Position numbers and translations under genes: made by a program
Shown: positions 1 to 8,000 of the stretch, piece after piece
How positions within the stretch are numbered: position 1 is the stretch's first letter
Layout: each line of letters opens with the position of its first letter
Assembly (NCBI GenBank): GCA_018825925.1
Contig: JAHKAT010000226.1
Span: forward strand, 1 to 13,860
Reading direction: 5' to 3'
Source: Bacteroidota bacterium
GTDB lineage: Bacteria; Bacteroidota; Bacteroidia; Flavobacteriales_D; Crocinitomicaceae
DNA length: 13,860 bases
Notes under the pieces: model-generated
The model's database searches: none
The model's input: the letters and a program-made list of their open reading frames with translations, nothing else
Told to the model about the DNA's origin: nothing

Positions 1-572
1 GTACCATGATCACCCATCATCACCAGAATATTCTTGTAGGTAGATAATTCTGCATCGAAGGATATCGGCAAAGGTGCCATCCATTCTTTTTCAATTTCGG
101 AGAGCGAATCAAGTGCTTCAAAACCTTTTTTATAGACCTTATTCGCATACCTTCTTGGAATATTGGTGGCCACGAAAGTAAGTTGTTTTTCTTTCGCAAA
201 ATCGACCAAAGGCGCATAATCTGTTTTATAATTCGGCCACAATCTCGCCATTGAATCCAGCTCTTTATGGTTGATTTTTAAATTTAAGTAATCATTCAAA
301 GGCCTCTGATTATCGGCTTCAAACATCTCCGCCCCCAAAATTATGGGTTTTGAACTGTACAGGTCTGAAGTCACCTCGTACTGCAGCCAATGAGAAATTG
401 GATTGTTGTGGAGTTCTCCAAAAAGTACTATGTCCTCTTGCGCAAGCGATTGGATCATTTTTTCATACGTCACCTTTTTACCTTTCGCATTATAAATGAC
501 ATAGGCCGTCTTCTGGCTAAATACAGTATGTGCCATAAAAAGAAGGGTAAAGAGAATTCCTATTGATTTCAT
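1..572 (-). CDS. ChaN/Tiki-superfamily haem-binding-uptake-like protein (3' end missing)
   Basis: The frame is open from an ATG at 572 to the window edge, giving 190 residues without a stop, so the C-terminus is missing. Residues 1-19 form a signal peptide (hydrophobic ILFTLLFMAHTVFS) with likely cleavage before Gln20. There is no lipobox cysteine, although many ChaN relatives are lipoproteins. The family signature is clear: LFGELHNNP at 50-58, then GAEMFEADNQ at 80-89, corresponding to the conserved G-E-x-H and E-M-F-x-x-x-x-Q motifs of the ChaN/PF04187 fold. Near the edge MMGDHG matches the segment before the family's later histidine motif. Campylobacter ChaN binds haem and acts in iron uptake, but the biochemical role of Bacteroidota homologues is not established. 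It lies downstream of the SRPBCC gene on the same strand, separated by a 192-base gap with a hairpin, so it is probably its own transcript. The family call is firm; the haem role is inferred. Confidence 0.85.
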   Translation of the reverse strand, partial: MKSIGILFTLLFMAHTVFSQKTAYVIYNAKGKKVTYEKMIQSLAQEDIVLFGELHNNPISHWLQYEVTSDLYSSKPIILGAEMFEADNQRPLNDYLNLKINHKELDSMARLWPNYKTDYAPLVDFAKEKQLTFVATNIPRRYANKVYKKGFEALDSLSEIEKEWMAPLPISFDAELSTYKNILVMMGDHG

Positions 573-598
573 ACTTTCAATTTAACAATGCAAGTTAT

Positions 599-607
599 CA
601 AAATATA
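599..607 (-). promoter_or_regulatory. possible -7 element for the ChaN-like gene
   Basis: Read on the minus strand this is TATATTTTG, a near match to the Bacteroidota TAnnTTTG element, about 26 bases before the ATG at 572. No convincing -33 TTG is present at the expected distance, so the call is weak. Confidence 0.25.
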
Positions 608-667
608 GTTTGAAACTTCTTTATGATACGACCGTCCGAATCAGCCATCCTGGTCTAAAACGATCCC

Positions 668-697
668 AAAACGGTTTGTTTTTTTATTGTAAACCGT
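668..697 (-). terminator. hairpin downstream of the SRPBCC gene
   Basis: The arms ACGGTTT (671-677) and AAACCGT (691-697) are perfect 7-base complements around a 13-base AT-rich loop. On the minus strand the hairpin is followed by TTTT (668-671), about 70 bases beyond the SRPBCC stop codon. The stem is short and the U tract modest, so this is a plausible but weak intrinsic terminator. Confidence 0.4.
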
Positions 698-764
698 AAG
701 GATTTTGTGGAATTAAGATGCAATATCAAAGGCCTACAGCTTTGTTGTTTAGCAGTTCTTTCGT

Positions 765-1301
765 TTACTCTGGAAAATAATTTTTTTGATTCTTATTGAT
801 TAAATTCTTCAAATTCTCCATGTTGATATCCTCCTGATTTTTCATTGAAGAGGTCATAAAGGCCAAAATAGACCTGGCAAAGAGGCCATTTCCTTTTGTT
901 TTAGATTTCGTCTGTATATGCGTTTTATCACCTTTTTCTGTGAAAATCATTTCATAATCCATATTCATAAAATCCATGGTGAAAGACATGGCTATGTATT
1001 CGTGTTTCTTTCTTGCGGTAATGGTTTCTTGCATCATCATTTCCTCACCATTCTGGTCCATGTAAATGTTTGTAACAGCACCGACGGTGTTTACCTTACC
1101 GGTTTTCAAATCCATACGTTTGATTTCTTTCAGCCATTCCGTAACTCTCGACTGGTCGGAAACTATAGCCCAAACCTCTTCTATTGGTTTTTCAACAGTT
1201 ATTTCACTTTCATAGGTCACTTCTGGTTTAACGAAGCCCATTCCAAAGAAAAGGATAGTTATCAAAAGAATGAAATAAAGGAAATATTTTAAAAATTTCA
1301 T
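765..1301 (-). CDS. membrane-anchored SRPBCC (START-like) domain protein
   Basis: The product is 178 residues. Residues 4-23 form one hydrophobic segment (FLKYFLYFILLITILFFGMG) that acts as an uncleaved anchor or signal peptide. After it comes a SRPBCC/polyketide-cyclase-like fold: the opening strand YESEITVEKP, the helix IEEVWAIVSDQSRVTEWL and the following KEIKRMD are typical of this superfamily, as is the closing long helix near the C-terminus. The fold binds hydrophobic ligands in a deep pocket, but the ligand cannot be read from sequence, so the role is unknown. The protein probably faces the periplasm or stays tethered to the inner membrane. The ATG at 1301 is the natural start because the anchor follows directly. 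It is not closely linked to its neighbours (192 and 228 bases away). The family call is good; no function is assigned. Confidence 0.8.
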   Translation of the reverse strand: MKFLKYFLYFILLITILFFGMGFVKPEVTYESEITVEKPIEEVWAIVSDQSRVTEWLKEIKRMDLKTGKVNTVGAVTNIYMDQNGEEMMMQETITARKKHEYIAMSFTMDFMNMDYEMIFTEKGDKTHIQTKSKTKGNGLFARSILAFMTSSMKNQEDINMENLKNLINKNQKNYFPE

Positions 1302-1324
1302 GTCGTAAAAATTTTAGTTTTCAT

Positions 1325-1332
1325 GAAAGGTA
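1325..1332 (-). promoter_or_regulatory. possible -7 element for the SRPBCC gene
   Basis: The minus-strand sequence TACCTTTC lies 23 bases before the ATG at 1301 and matches seven of the eight positions of TAnnTTTG. No clear -33 TTG is seen. Confidence 0.35.
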
Positions 1333-1529
1333 GGGAATTCAAATGAATGTAATTTTTTTGAGTGTTTCCGTATTCAATAAATAGTTGATCTTTCAAATTC
1401 GACTATCCTGGAAACAGAATCGACTAGTCCTTGCTCCAATTCAAAATTGATTTTAAAAAATTGAATACGAATTAGTATCAAGAGAACTCCAATAATGGGT
1501 AAAAGCACTGAAAGCAAGTTTTCAAAAAC

Positions 1530-3050
1530 CTATTCCATCACCGGATAAGTTGGGTCTTCCATTACATTCACTTCTATCAGATTATCCGCATTGGTCAACA
1601 ATCGTCTACAATCTAGACTAAGGTGGCGGAGGTGTAAAGTCTTGCCTTGTTTGTTATAGCGTTCGGTGATTTTATTCAGCGCTTCGATCGCCGACATGTC
1701 TACTACTCTACTTTCTTTAAAGTCGATAATTACTTCCTGAGGATCGTTAGCAACGTCAAATTTTTCATTGAAAGCTGTTACCAAACCAAAGAAAAGAGGT
1801 CCATAAATTTCGTAGTGTTTCACTCCATTTTCATCCACGTGTTTGCGTGCGCGAATTCGCTTGGCATTGTCCCAAGCAAAAACAAGTGCTGAGATAATGA
1901 CACCGATTAAAACTGCCACGGCCAAGTTGCCTAAAATGGCTGTAATCAAAGTGACCAGGACCATGACCAATACATCCGATTTCGGAAACTTGGTAAAAAC
2001 CTTTAAACTGGCCCATTCAAAAGTTCCAATAGAAACCATAATCATCAATCCCGTGAGCGCCGCCATTGGAACTTTTTCAATCAAACCACTTCCAAACATC
2101 ACGAAAATAAGCAGCATTACAGCCGCCACAATTCCAGATAGTCGAGCGCGTGCACCATTGGAAACATTGATCAAACTTTGGCCAATCATTGCACAACCGC
2201 CCATTCCAGAGAAAAAACCGGATAGGATATTTGCCGTTCCTTGTGCAATCGCTTCTTTATTGCTTCTCCCTTTTGTTTCTGTCAATTCATCGACGATGTT
2301 TAAGGTCAACAAACTTTCTATTAAACCAACTCCAGCCACAATTCCAGCATAAGGTAATATAATCCAAAGGGTTTCTAAGTTAAATGGAATAGCAGGAATA
2401 TGAAAGGGCGGGAAGCCTCCTTGAATGGAAGCCAAATCACCCACAGTTCTAGTATCTATGTCAAAGAAGAAAACAGCTCCAAAAACGACCAATATAGCCG
2501 CCAAAGAAGCTGGAATCACTTTCGTTATTTTCGGTAATCCCCATATAATCAGCATGGTGACCAAAACTAAAACAAGAAGAATGATCATTGCTGTACCGGT
2601 TAACCAATTACCGCTTTCGTCTTTAAACTGGTCCAATTGCGCCATAAAAATAATGATGGCCAAACCGTTTACGAAGCCAAAGATTACGGGATGGGGCACT
2701 AGGCGAATCAATTTTCCGAGTTTTAAAGTTCCGGCTAAAACCTGCATAACTCCTGCCAATACCACCGTTGCAAAAATGTATTCAATTCCATGACTTTTCA
2801 CCAATGCCACTAAAACAACAGCAATAGCGCCTGTAGCTCCGGAAATCATTCCCGGTCGACCGCCAAAAATAGCCGTCACCAAGCCCATCATAAAGGCGGC
2901 ATACAAACCCGTTAAAGGCGGTAGTCCGGCGATTAAAGCAAAGGCAACTGCTTCTGGAACCAAGGCCAGAGCTACCGTTAAACCCGATAAAACCTCCGTT
3001 TTGTAATCCACCTTTAAGGAAGAATCAAATAAATTCAAATATTTTTTCAT
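1530..3050 (-). CDS. SulP-family anion transporter with STAS domain
   Basis: This 506-residue polytopic inner-membrane protein is close to the usual SulP length. The N-terminus carries the family signature: VPEAVAFALIAGLPPLTGLY at about 31-50, followed by GGRPGMISGATGA at 63-75, the region forming the anion-binding core in this fold. Roughly a dozen hydrophobic segments follow up to about residue 395. Residues 412-506 are a compact cytoplasmic STAS domain, with the strand EVIIDFKESRVVDMSAIEAL matching the conserved D-x-S loop. SulP proteins move sulfate, bicarbonate, dicarboxylates or other anions by symport or exchange, and this sequence does not decide which. There is no sulfate-assimilation gene or carbonic anhydrase beside it to hint at a substrate. 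It is divergent from the MFS gene and stands alone on its strand. The family is certain; the substrate is open. Confidence 0.95.
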   Translation of the reverse strand: MKKYLNLFDSSLKVDYKTEVLSGLTVALALVPEAVAFALIAGLPPLTGLYAAFMMGLVTAIFGGRPGMISGATGAIAVVLVALVKSHGIEYIFATVVLAGVMQVLAGTLKLGKLIRLVPHPVIFGFVNGLAIIIFMAQLDQFKDESGNWLTGTAMIILLVLVLVTMLIIWGLPKITKVIPASLAAILVVFGAVFFFDIDTRTVGDLASIQGGFPPFHIPAIPFNLETLWIILPYAGIVAGVGLIESLLTLNIVDELTETKGRSNKEAIAQGTANILSGFFSGMGGCAMIGQSLINVSNGARARLSGIVAAVMLLIFVMFGSGLIEKVPMAALTGLMIMVSIGTFEWASLKVFTKFPKSDVLVMVLVTLITAILGNLAVAVLIGVIISALVFAWDNAKRIRARKHVDENGVKHYEIYGPLFFGLVTAFNEKFDVANDPQEVIIDFKESRVVDMSAIEALNKITERYNKQGKTLHLRHLSLDCRRLLTNADNLIEVNVMEDPTYPVME

Positions 3051-3107
3051 CTTTTTGTCTTTCTCTGAAGTGCTATTCTAAAACGCCGACTTCATTTTTC
3101 AAGGCCG

Positions 3108-3115
3108 TAAAGGTA
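3108..3115 (-). promoter_or_regulatory. likely -7 element for the SulP gene
   Basis: The minus-strand sequence TACCTTTA followed by CGGCC lies about 57 bases before the ATG at 3050. This context is common for Bacteroidota promoters, but the -33 TTG is not evident. Confidence 0.4.
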
Positions 3116-3200
3116 AGTTATTCTTTTGAGCTTAAGGTAGAGGATGAGTTTGAGTCACCGTCAAAAGTCCATGTCACCAACAAAAGTCAAAGTCTTTTCT

Positions 3201-3208
3201 TATTTTCG
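3201..3208 (+). promoter_or_regulatory. possible -7 element for the MFS transporter
   Basis: TATTTTCG, close to TAnnTTTG, ends four bases before the ATG at 3213. If it is used, the transcript would be nearly leaderless and translation would have to begin at 3213 rather than at the upstream in-frame ATGs at 3144 or 3168. No good -33 element is seen. Confidence 0.35.
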
Positions 3209-3212
3209 CGCC

Positions 3213-4433
3213 ATGCGTTTGAAGACATCTTGGTCGTTTTATCTTTCCTCTTTTCGGGGCCTTTCAAAAGAGGTTTGGTGGTTGGCCTTGCTCACTTTGA
3301 TCAATCGTGCGGGGGCGATGGTGATTCCCTTTCTTTCGCTGTATTTGACAAAATCAAAAGGATTTAGCCTTTCTGAAGTAGGATGGATTATGAGTGCTTT
3401 TGGGGTTGGTTCTATTTGTGGTTCGTGGTTAGGTGGTTACTTGAATGATAAAATCGGCTCGTATTCTACCATGCTTATTTCTTTAGTTTGTTCGGGTGTG
3501 TTGTTTGTCTTGGCACAATTCCCACAAAGCATGGTCTCTATTTCTATCATGATCTTTTTTGTGATGTTGTTTACAGATATTTTTCGTCCGGCCATGTTTG
3601 TGGCTTTGCGCGGATATTCGAAGCCTGAGAATCAAACCCGGTCGCTTTCTTTGATTCGCTTGGCAATTAATTTGGGTTTTTCCGTCGGTCCGGCAGTTGG
3701 CGGTTTCTTAATTTTCTATTCCGGGTATAGTGCTCTATTTTGGGCCGACGGCATCACTTGTTTGCTTGCCGCTCTGTTACTAATCAATCGCTTGCACCCA
3801 AAAAAGACGGTTAATCATCAAGAAAAGGACGACAAAACAACGAACCAATCGGCCTATACGGATTGGGTTTTCATCTCCTTTTGCATCGGTTTGTTTCTTT
3901 TCGGACTTGCTTTTTTACAGTATTTTTCGACCATTCCTCTTTTTTATAATGATGTCTTTCTTCTCTCTGAGGATTCCATTGGTTTGCTGCTGGCATTCAA
4001 CGGCTTCCTCGTCTTTGCATTGGAAATGCCTCTGGTGCATTGGATAGAACAAAAAAAGAAAAACCCCTTGCTTTGGGTTTGTGTCGGAATTTTCATCTTG
4101 CTTCTTTCGTTTGTAGCGCTAAAAATCAATGCGTGGATGGGTTGGCTCTGGATCGGAATGGTTTGCATGTCCTTTGGCGAAATGTTTGCCTTTCCTTTTT
4201 CCAATGCCTTTGCAATGGAACGCGCCAAAGTGGGTAAATTGGGGCAATACATGGGCTTATACTCCATTGCTTTTTCCATTTCGCATGTGATCGGTCACAA
4301 CGCCGGAATGCAATTTGTGTCACGTTTAGGATTCCCGTATACTTGGACATTATTTATAGGGATTTGCATACTCTGCATAGGCTTTTTCTTTTTTACCTAC
4401 CGACAAACAAAAAACGATTTGCAACGTTTATAA
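3213..4433 (+). CDS. major facilitator superfamily (MFS) transporter
   Basis: This is a 406-residue inner-membrane protein with 11-12 hydrophobic segments in two halves. The halves are joined by a charged cytoplasmic loop (HPKKTVNHQEKDDKTTNQ). After the second segment GGYLNDKIGSYSTM matches MFS motif A (G-x-L-x-D-x-x-G). The opening stretch, GLSKEVWWLALLTLINRAG followed by AMVIPFLSLYLT, is how I recall DHA1-like MFS proteins of Flavobacteria beginning. I therefore chose the ATG at 3213; the in-frame ATG at 3144 would add 23 basic, poorly characteristic residues. Drug or metabolite efflux is the common role of such proteins, but the substrate cannot be inferred. It is followed by tpx after 20 bases, so the two may share a transcript, and it is divergent from the SulP gene. 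The family is certain; the start is fairly likely. Confidence 0.9.
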   Translation: MRLKTSWSFYLSSFRGLSKEVWWLALLTLINRAGAMVIPFLSLYLTKSKGFSLSEVGWIMSAFGVGSICGSWLGGYLNDKIGSYSTMLISLVCSGVLFVLAQFPQSMVSISIMIFFVMLFTDIFRPAMFVALRGYSKPENQTRSLSLIRLAINLGFSVGPAVGGFLIFYSGYSALFWADGITCLLAALLLINRLHPKKTVNHQEKDDKTTNQSAYTDWVFISFCIGLFLFGLAFLQYFSTIPLFYNDVFLLSEDSIGLLLAFNGFLVFALEMPLVHWIEQKKKNPLLWVCVGIFILLLSFVALKINAWMGWLWIGMVCMSFGEMFAFPFSNAFAMERAKVGKLGQYMGLYSIAFSISHVIGHNAGMQFVSRLGFPYTWTLFIGICILCIGFFFFTYRQTKNDLQRL

Positions 4434-4453
4434 TTAAAACAAAAAATACCTTT

Positions 4454-4951
4454 ATGGCTAAAGTAACATTGGGAGGAAATCCTTGCGATACAAATGGGGA
4501 TTTACCCAAAATTGGAGAAAAAGCGCCCGCTTTCAAGTTAAGAAAGTTGGATTTAAGTTTTGTTTCACTCGACGATTTAAAAGGAAAAAACATTGTGCTT
4601 AATATCTTTCCGAGTATAGATACCGGTACATGCGCTACCTCAGTACGCACTTTTAACAAACGTGCAAGTGAATTTAAAAACACTGAAATCATCTGTGTTT
4701 CACGAGATATGCCTTTCGCGCAGAAAAGATTTTGCGGGGCGGAAGGAATTGAAAATGTATCCACTGCTTCCGATTTTGCAACGGGCGATTTTGGGAAGAG
4801 CTTTGGTGTGGAATTGACCAACGGAGTTTTTGAAGGAATCCACGCTAGAGCGATTGTTGTGTTGGACGAAAATGGAATAGTGAAACACACCGAATTGGTT
4901 TCAGAAATTGCTAATGAACCCAATTATGACGCGGCTTTAATGGCCTTGTAA
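4454..4951 (+). CDS. tpx: thiol peroxidase Tpx (atypical 2-Cys peroxiredoxin)
   Basis: This 165-residue cytoplasmic peroxiredoxin reduces hydrogen peroxide and alkyl hydroperoxides using thioredoxin. The peroxidatic cysteine is Cys60 in the motif DTGTCATSVR, and the resolving cysteine is Cys94 in AQKRFCGAEG. Thr57 and Arg132 complete the active site. These four residues are all offset by one from E. coli Tpx (Thr58, Cys61, Cys95, Arg133), so the enzyme looks fully functional. Its length matches the family. The frame is open upstream to an ATG at 4343, but that extension overlaps the end of the MFS gene. The ATG at 4454 gives the conserved MAKVTLGGNP start. It follows the MFS gene by 20 bases and ends before a strong terminator. 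Cys11 and Cys81 are extra cysteines with no assigned role. Confidence 0.96.
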   Translation: MAKVTLGGNPCDTNGDLPKIGEKAPAFKLRKLDLSFVSLDDLKGKNIVLNIFPSIDTGTCATSVRTFNKRASEFKNTEIICVSRDMPFAQKRFCGAEGIENVSTASDFATGDFGKSFGVELTNGVFEGIHARAIVVLDENGIVKHTELVSEIANEPNYDAALMAL

Positions 4952-4970
4952 AAAGATACTCGCTAAAAGC

Positions 4971-5004
4971 AAAACGGCATTGAAAGTTCAATGCCGTTTT
5001 TTTT
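4971..5004 (+). terminator. strong intrinsic terminator after tpx, probably bidirectional
   Basis: The 14-base arms AAAACGGCATTGAA (4971-4984) and TTCAATGCCGTTTT (4987-5000) are perfectly complementary around a tiny loop; the innermost pairs must open. Eight Ts at 4997-5004 follow. It sits 20 bases after the tpx stop and only 3 bases beyond the stop of the converging gene. On the minus strand the hairpin ends in TTTTGCTTTT, so it probably terminates both transcripts. Confidence 0.88.
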
Positions 5005-5007
5005 ATC

Positions 5008-8000
5008 TTACCTTCCTCCTCTTGGTTTGATCACTGGAGCAGGCGTTTTAATCGGTGCATCTATTCCTCTTGTTTCTACTTTAAAAGTCAAATATTGTTG
5101 GTCTCTACCTACTTCATTTTTTCCTACCAACTCAACCACCATCGTTGGTGTTGTTGAAACGACATTCAAAGTGAAATCAAAAATCAATTCGCCGTTTACA
5201 ATTTTCGTGTTTACGCGTTGTAAAGCTCTCCCATTTACCTTCACTGTAAATCCTGAAGGGTCTGACAGGTGAGCAACTTTTCCGCTTACTTTTTTCAAGC
5301 CAAGCGCCACATTTTCAATTTTCGAATAGGTTCCATTTAACACGATTTCTGGTGCTTGAAGCACTGCTTTTTGTGCCGTTAATTCAATTGAGGAATTTGC
5401 CGTAACAGAACCTGCATTGTTGGCCACAACCACTTCAAAAACATTATTTCCCATTGAAAGTTGAAGGTTTACAGTAATTTTTTGCGTTGCAAAATCGAAT
5501 TGAACAGGCTGAACAACACCATTCATTTTGAATAATACTTGCGAAGAATTAATCAAATTCGACGTTGTCAGAATCGCTTGGAAATTTCTGTCTTCTACTG
5601 TCAAATTAGAGGTCGCTGGGTTGACAAAAACCAAAGTTGGTGATGCTCCCTCTGTTTTTACAATCGAAATACTATGCTCATATAGAGCTGATCCGCAATC
5701 ATTTTTGGCCGTCACTTTCACTTTCGCACTTCCTAAATTCAAGATTCGATCGATGCTCAAAGACTGATTACTCAAATCGAAATCAAAAGGTATTAATTGA
5801 TTGTTCAAACGAACAGTGATTTGAGCTGAGCTTGTGATATGATTCAAGGCCAAATCTAAGATTAACTGTCTTTCGGATGTTTGATTGCCGTTTGGAATAT
5901 TTGTAGAAATCAATGCAATGGTTGGGGTTTTGCAAACAAATCGTTCAATATTCAACTTTTTGGATGTGGCTCCACAATCATTACTTGCCGTTAATTCAAT
6001 GGTATTCACTCCTTCTTTCAAGGTGATTTTGCTTCTTACAATTTGTGCCGCAGCATCCCATTCAATCGCAACATTTTGGTTGTTGACTTTCAAAGAAATT
6101 CCTGTGGCTACTTTGACATGGGAAACCCCCATTACAAAAGAATAATGGTCTTCTTCTACTTTTTCAAATTCCTCGTTGGGTTGAAGTAAAGTGATCATTG
6201 GATTCAAACATGGAATATCGATTGGTTGGTAGGTTAAGAAAACAGACGCTGTTGCGCTACCGCATTGATTGTTGGCTGAAACTTGAATGGCATTGTTTCC
6301 TTTGGTTAGGTTGACCAACATTTCGTATCCTAGGCCTACTTTTACGAAATTGGTTTGTTTCGTACCGTTCACATTTACCACTACCTGCGTACTTGCATCT
6401 TGATTGTCAATTTCAAACTTTACAAGTATGGAAGCATCGATAGTCGTTGTGCCACTTTTCAATGGATTTGTAAATCGAATGATTGGATTTTTACACGGGT
6501 CGATCGGACGTTCGTACACCAAAGTAGTTTGAGCCGTTCCTTTTCCTCCTGTATTTGTTGCAGAAATTTCAAAGACATTATTGCCCAACTGCAGTTTTGA
6601 ATCGTAACTAAACACTTTTGTGCTCGCATCAAAACTCCATAAATTATCCGCAATTATAGAGCCATTCATTTTAAATTGAATTTGTTGTGCAGATTCAATA
6701 TTAAAAACCTTAGCTTCTACTTTAAAATCAACATTATTCACTTTTTTTCCTGGTTCACTTGGGTTTGTAAACACAACAGTAGGTGGCTTTACTACCACTG
6801 GTTTTGAGTAAACGAGAATGGTTTGATCTTCTGCCGAACCATCTGTATTGGTGGCTGAAACAACCACACGATTGTCGCCTTCCACAAGCTTAAGTCCTGC
6901 ATCCAATTTACCCATTGCTGCATTGTAATTAAAGGCCGTTGCTACGCCATTCACAGTCATTTTTATCTGGCTTGCATTGTCTACATTGCCTATGTCTGCC
7001 TTTACGGTATAGGTCTCCACCTGCGTTTGATAAGGAGATTTAATTGGTTCGTAAATTTGAACCACCGGTGGTTTGGCTACTTTTGGTCGGTAAACCAAAA
7101 GGGTTGTTTTACTGTCAGAACCTGCAGAATTTGTTCCTTTTACCTCAATACTGTTTGAGCCTTCTACCATTACCACCTCAAAACTCACTTGTTTACTACT
7201 TGTGGAATACACAAAATTAGTTGCCGTTTGTCCGTTTATCTTCACCAAAACATCACTTTTTGACAGCACATTTTCTACTTTGGCAATAACCGTTGTGTTG
7301 GCTTGCTGATAGCTTGAGGGGTTTACCGAAGGTTGAATGTAAGTAACAACTGGCGGGTTTACCGTTTGTGGTTTTTGATAGTAAATAGTCGTTGTTTTCG
7401 AATCCGAACCAACCGAATTTGTTCCTAACACCTCAATCACATTGGCGCCTTGCACTAGGTTTAAGTTAAAATTCACCAAACCATTGCTAAAGGAAAACCC
7501 ACCGAAGGCTGTACCATTCACTTTAACCTGAACCCCATTTGCTGAGTTGACATTTGCCACTGAAGCTTGAATACTATAATTGTTTTGCGTGACATTAACA
7601 GGCGTTGAGCTAGGACTCACAAACTGCACGACAGGTGGTTTTTCCGTTTGAGCTGGACGATAAATTACGGTAATTTCTTTGCTGTCCATTCCATCCGAAT
7701 TGGAGCCCGAAAGGCGAATCAAATTAGATCCTTCCACTAGTTGAATGGCAGAAGAAACACCTCCATCGTTGGCATTGAAACTAAAATTTGTGTTGTTTTG
7801 GCCGTTTACAGTAAGAGTAACTTGCGACTTAAGGGTTACATTCAATACTCGCCCAATCAGTTGAACCGTTGGCGAAGTGCTCGAACTAGTGGTTTGCGAA
7901 GGTTGAATAATTGAAACCACAGGAGGTTTTGGCGCAGCGCGGTTGTAATTAATTACGGTTTGATCGGAAGCTGTTCCAGATTCATTGGTTCCATAAAGTT

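Noticed and set aside
1369..1469. 10-base inverted repeat CGTATTCAAT / ATTGAATACG in the gap between the SRPBCC and SulP genes.
   Set aside because: The arms are 81 bases apart in AT-rich sequence with no transposase, target duplication or U tract, so chance is the best explanation.
1843..2352. A 169-codon plus-strand frame opposite the SulP gene.
   Set aside because: It is antisense to conserved membrane segments; its low-complexity Thr/Ala/Ile composition is the expected shadow of a membrane protein.
4393..4923. A 176-codon open frame on the minus strand opposite tpx and the end of the MFS gene.
   Set aside because: It lies antisense to tpx, whose active-site residues are all intact, and it shows no recognisable domain.
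3213..4951. MFS transporter and tpx as a dedicated oxidative-stress export system.
   Set aside because: The 20-base gap suggests possible co-transcription only; nothing in either sequence links their functions.
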